A stretch of DNA of 64,000 bases from Aquirufa ecclesiirivi (GTDB lineage: Bacteria; Bacteroidota; Bacteroidia; Cytophagales; Spirosomataceae). The notes under the pieces are model-generated. The model made no database searches. It was not told where the DNA came from and saw only the letters and a program-made list of their open reading frames with translations. Below are positions 63,119-64,000 of this stretch, one piece after another. The translations under genes and the position numbers were made by a program. Numbering within the stretch: the stretch's first letter is position 1; every line of letters begins with the position of its first letter. The stretch covers positions 276,138 to 340,137 of the forward strand of contig NZ_JAANOP010000003.1 of NCBI RefSeq assembly GCF_011250515.1. Direction: 5' to 3'.

Positions 63119-63277
63119 GGCCTTTCTTTTTTTGAAAAAAAGAAACAAAAAAACTTCTTTCTTTGTCGTTCAGCCAAGGCGAATTCCGCTTTGCGGAACC
63201 GTGATTCACTCCGCTATCGCCTATACTTTTGACTCCGACGCGCATCGCCCATGCTGATGCTGAGGTCAAAACCTCGT
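63119..63277 (-). repeat. Degenerate inverted copy between the two direct repeats
   Basis: Read on the minus strand it follows the right part of the direct repeats: the poly-A/T AAGAAA tract, GAATTCCGC-TTT-GCGGAACCG, TCACTCCGC and a CTTTTGACTCCGACGCGC stretch. Many substitutions. It makes the locus able to fold into a large inverted structure with copy A or B. Confidence 0.6.
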
Positions 63278-63565
63278 CTACCGCTTCTTTCATCACCTTT
63301 CGCAGGGCTGCACGACAAGTTTTCTATCAAAAATTTTACATTCTTCATTTTACATTGAACGGTTAATCCAAACGAAAAATTGGAACGTAGCATGAGCGAA
63401 GCGGAAGGCGAATATTTGACCATGCGCATAGGCTGCGTGCGTTGGCGTCAAAGATTAAAGCCGTATGCGGAGTGAGCATCGGTTCCGCGCATGCGGAATT
63501 CGTTTTGGATTAACCGTATTACTTCCGTTTTTTCTGTTTCTTATTTTATAAAAAAAAGAAAGACC
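63278..63565 (+). repeat. 288-base direct repeat, copy B
   Basis: Same layout as copy A, offset 523-524 bases. The 159-base inner unit lies at 63359-63517 with the same inverted ends. Small substitutions such as AGCGGAAGGCG for AGCGGCAGGCG show it is not an assembly duplicate. Confidence 0.85.
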
Positions 63566-63705
63566 GTGAAATGGTTTATGCCAACAATGCTACACGAATA
63601 AATGGCAAATGATGAATGATAAATTATAAATGGAATTGGCTTCAATTTATGTCCTAATAACTAACCACTAATTCTACATTCTTCATTTTACATTCTTCAT
63701 TTAGC

Positions 63706-63736
63706 AAAAAAAAGCCCACTAGAATCTAGCGGGCTT
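63706..63736 (-). terminator. Intrinsic terminator of the rRNA operon
   Basis: On the minus strand AAGCCCGCTAG, loop ATT, CTAGTGGGCTT (one G-U pair), then T run (63706-63713). It follows the 5S gene by 14 bases. Confidence 0.88.
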
Positions 63737-63750
63737 GTGTAATAATAACT

Positions 63751-63857
63751 TGGAGCTTACTTACTTTCCCGGGTTTGATCCCAGTATCATCAGCGGTGCG
63801 GGGCTTAACTTCTCTGTTCGAGATGGGAAGAGGTGAACACCCGTCCTATCGGCTCCA
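63751..63857 (-). rRNA. 5S ribosomal RNA
   Basis: On the minus strand the sequence reads as a 5S rRNA: TGGAGCCGATAGGACGG at the 5' end, CACCTCTTCCCATCTCGAAC, AGAGAAGTTAAGCCCCGC, GATGATACTGGGATC, and a 3' end GTAAGCTCCA pairing with the 5' TGGAGC. Length about 107; ends may be a few bases off. It is the distal gene of a 23S-5S arrangement. Confidence 0.92.
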
Positions 63858-63931
63858 TAAATCTTGCAAGGTTTTAGCCTTTTTCCATATTGTGAGATAA
63901 AATAAACAGTCGTTGCATTTTTTTAATAAAA

Positions 63932-64000
63932 GTAAGCTTTCGGGTAATTAGTACTACTCGACTTTGACATTACTGCCTTTACATCTGTAGCCTATCGACC
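63932..64000 (-). rRNA. 23S ribosomal RNA (3' end only)
   Basis: On the minus strand the last bases read GGTCGATAGGCTACAGATG, GTCAAAGTCGAGTAGTACTAATTACCCGAAAGC, recognisable in segments as the 3' end of Bacteroidota 23S rRNA (AGTACTAATTACCCG). The rest of the gene lies beyond the window. The mature 3' end near 63932 is approximate, followed by a spacer of about 75 bases to the 5S gene. Confidence 0.9.

Larger units (their letters stand above)
62389..63705. other. 1.3-kb repeat-rich noncoding region upstream of the rRNA terminator
   Basis: No protein gene supported; open frames here fall across repeats. It contains AT-rich phrases recurring many times (ATTCTTCATTTTACATT at 62571, 62815, 63338 and 63672), a hairpin with arms AATGTTGGCT/AGCCAACATT at 62663-62693, two direct repeats and an inverted degenerate copy described separately. 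The GC-rich stretches differ from the AT-rich genome around them. Confidence 0.7.

Noticed and set aside
63081..63429. Minus-strand frames in the repeat region
   Set aside because: They lie in GC-rich repeat blocks and share no known protein features.
62571..63700. Recurring ATTCTTCATTTTACATT phrases, considered as a CRISPR array
   Set aside because: Spacing is irregular and the phrases are simple AT-rich sequence; no spacer-repeat order or cas gene.

Overview
The window comes from the chromosome of a Bacteroidota bacterium, most likely in the order Cytophagales. I place it there from the gene content: an exbB-exbD-exbD-tonB cluster followed by a PstS-like lipoprotein, the gliding lipoprotein GldB, a type IX secretion-type C-terminal tail, a DUF2795 protein, CrtZ, and AT-rich leaders with the Bacteroidota -7 element TAnnTTTG and no Shine-Dalgarno sequences. 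The genus cannot be fixed by eye; a compact freshwater or plant-associated cytophage is my inference. I see no prophage, CRISPR array, transposase, tRNA or defence island. Genes are tightly packed, and seven convergent pairs overlap at their 3' ends.

Layout: 1-3.9 kb (minus strand) is the Ton energising complex. 4.2-7.2 kb holds a DUF721 gene and a three-gene set (GT2, polysaccharide deacetylase, GT87-like membrane protein). 7.3-13.8 kb (plus) has an LD-carboxypeptidase, a YifB/ComM ATPase, a thioredoxin-fold protein, an M28 peptidase and FtsZ. 13.8-16.5 kb has cutC, a DUF2795 gene and glpD. 16.7-20.5 kb (plus) has a TPR membrane protein, ribH, aspartate kinase and serS. 20.5-24.1 kb is a two-component system facing a divergent secreted protein with a T9SS-like tail. 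24.1-24.35 kb is a small array of palindromes. 24.3-32.1 kb has ruvB, glpFK, speA with a small unlisted lipoprotein, mpl and a DUF349 protein.

32.3-38.5 kb carries ettA, DUF486, an orphan MoxR ATPase, and a 741-residue pectin enzyme fusing an SGNH acetylesterase to a GH28 polygalacturonase. 38.9-44.7 kb is the most unusual cluster: a second TonB that shares a linker motif exactly with the first but has a degenerate C-terminal domain, a 1097-residue TPR protein and a plug-less TonB-receptor-like barrel. 44.8-51.5 kb has gpsA, HIT, kup, a dienelactone hydrolase, and a copper-monooxygenase-like lipoprotein translationally coupled to an AlbA_2 gene. 51.6-54.5 kb is sulfate assimilation (cysH, cysD, cysN), followed by crtZ. 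55.0-60.9 kb is a tight valS-gldB-ABC exporter-Fur run. 60.9-62.4 kb is a membrane-spanning propeller protein with a possible cytoplasmic DNA-binding domain. 62.4-63.7 kb is repeat-rich noncoding DNA, and the window ends in a minus-strand rRNA operon (terminator, 5S, 3' end of 23S).

Working together: glpF, glpK, glpD and gpsA cover glycerol uptake, phosphorylation and interconversion with dihydroxyacetone phosphate, although they lie at three places. mpl and the LD-carboxypeptidase recycle peptidoglycan. The pectin enzyme and the two Ton systems fit a polysaccharide-using lifestyle. No single undescribed system is proven here; the best candidates are the TonB2-TPR-barrel cluster, the propeller-TM-DNA-binding protein and the cytochrome/PHM-like lipoprotein. 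Many plausible start codons lie inside longer open frames, and I moved starts where an ATG or family length argued for it.
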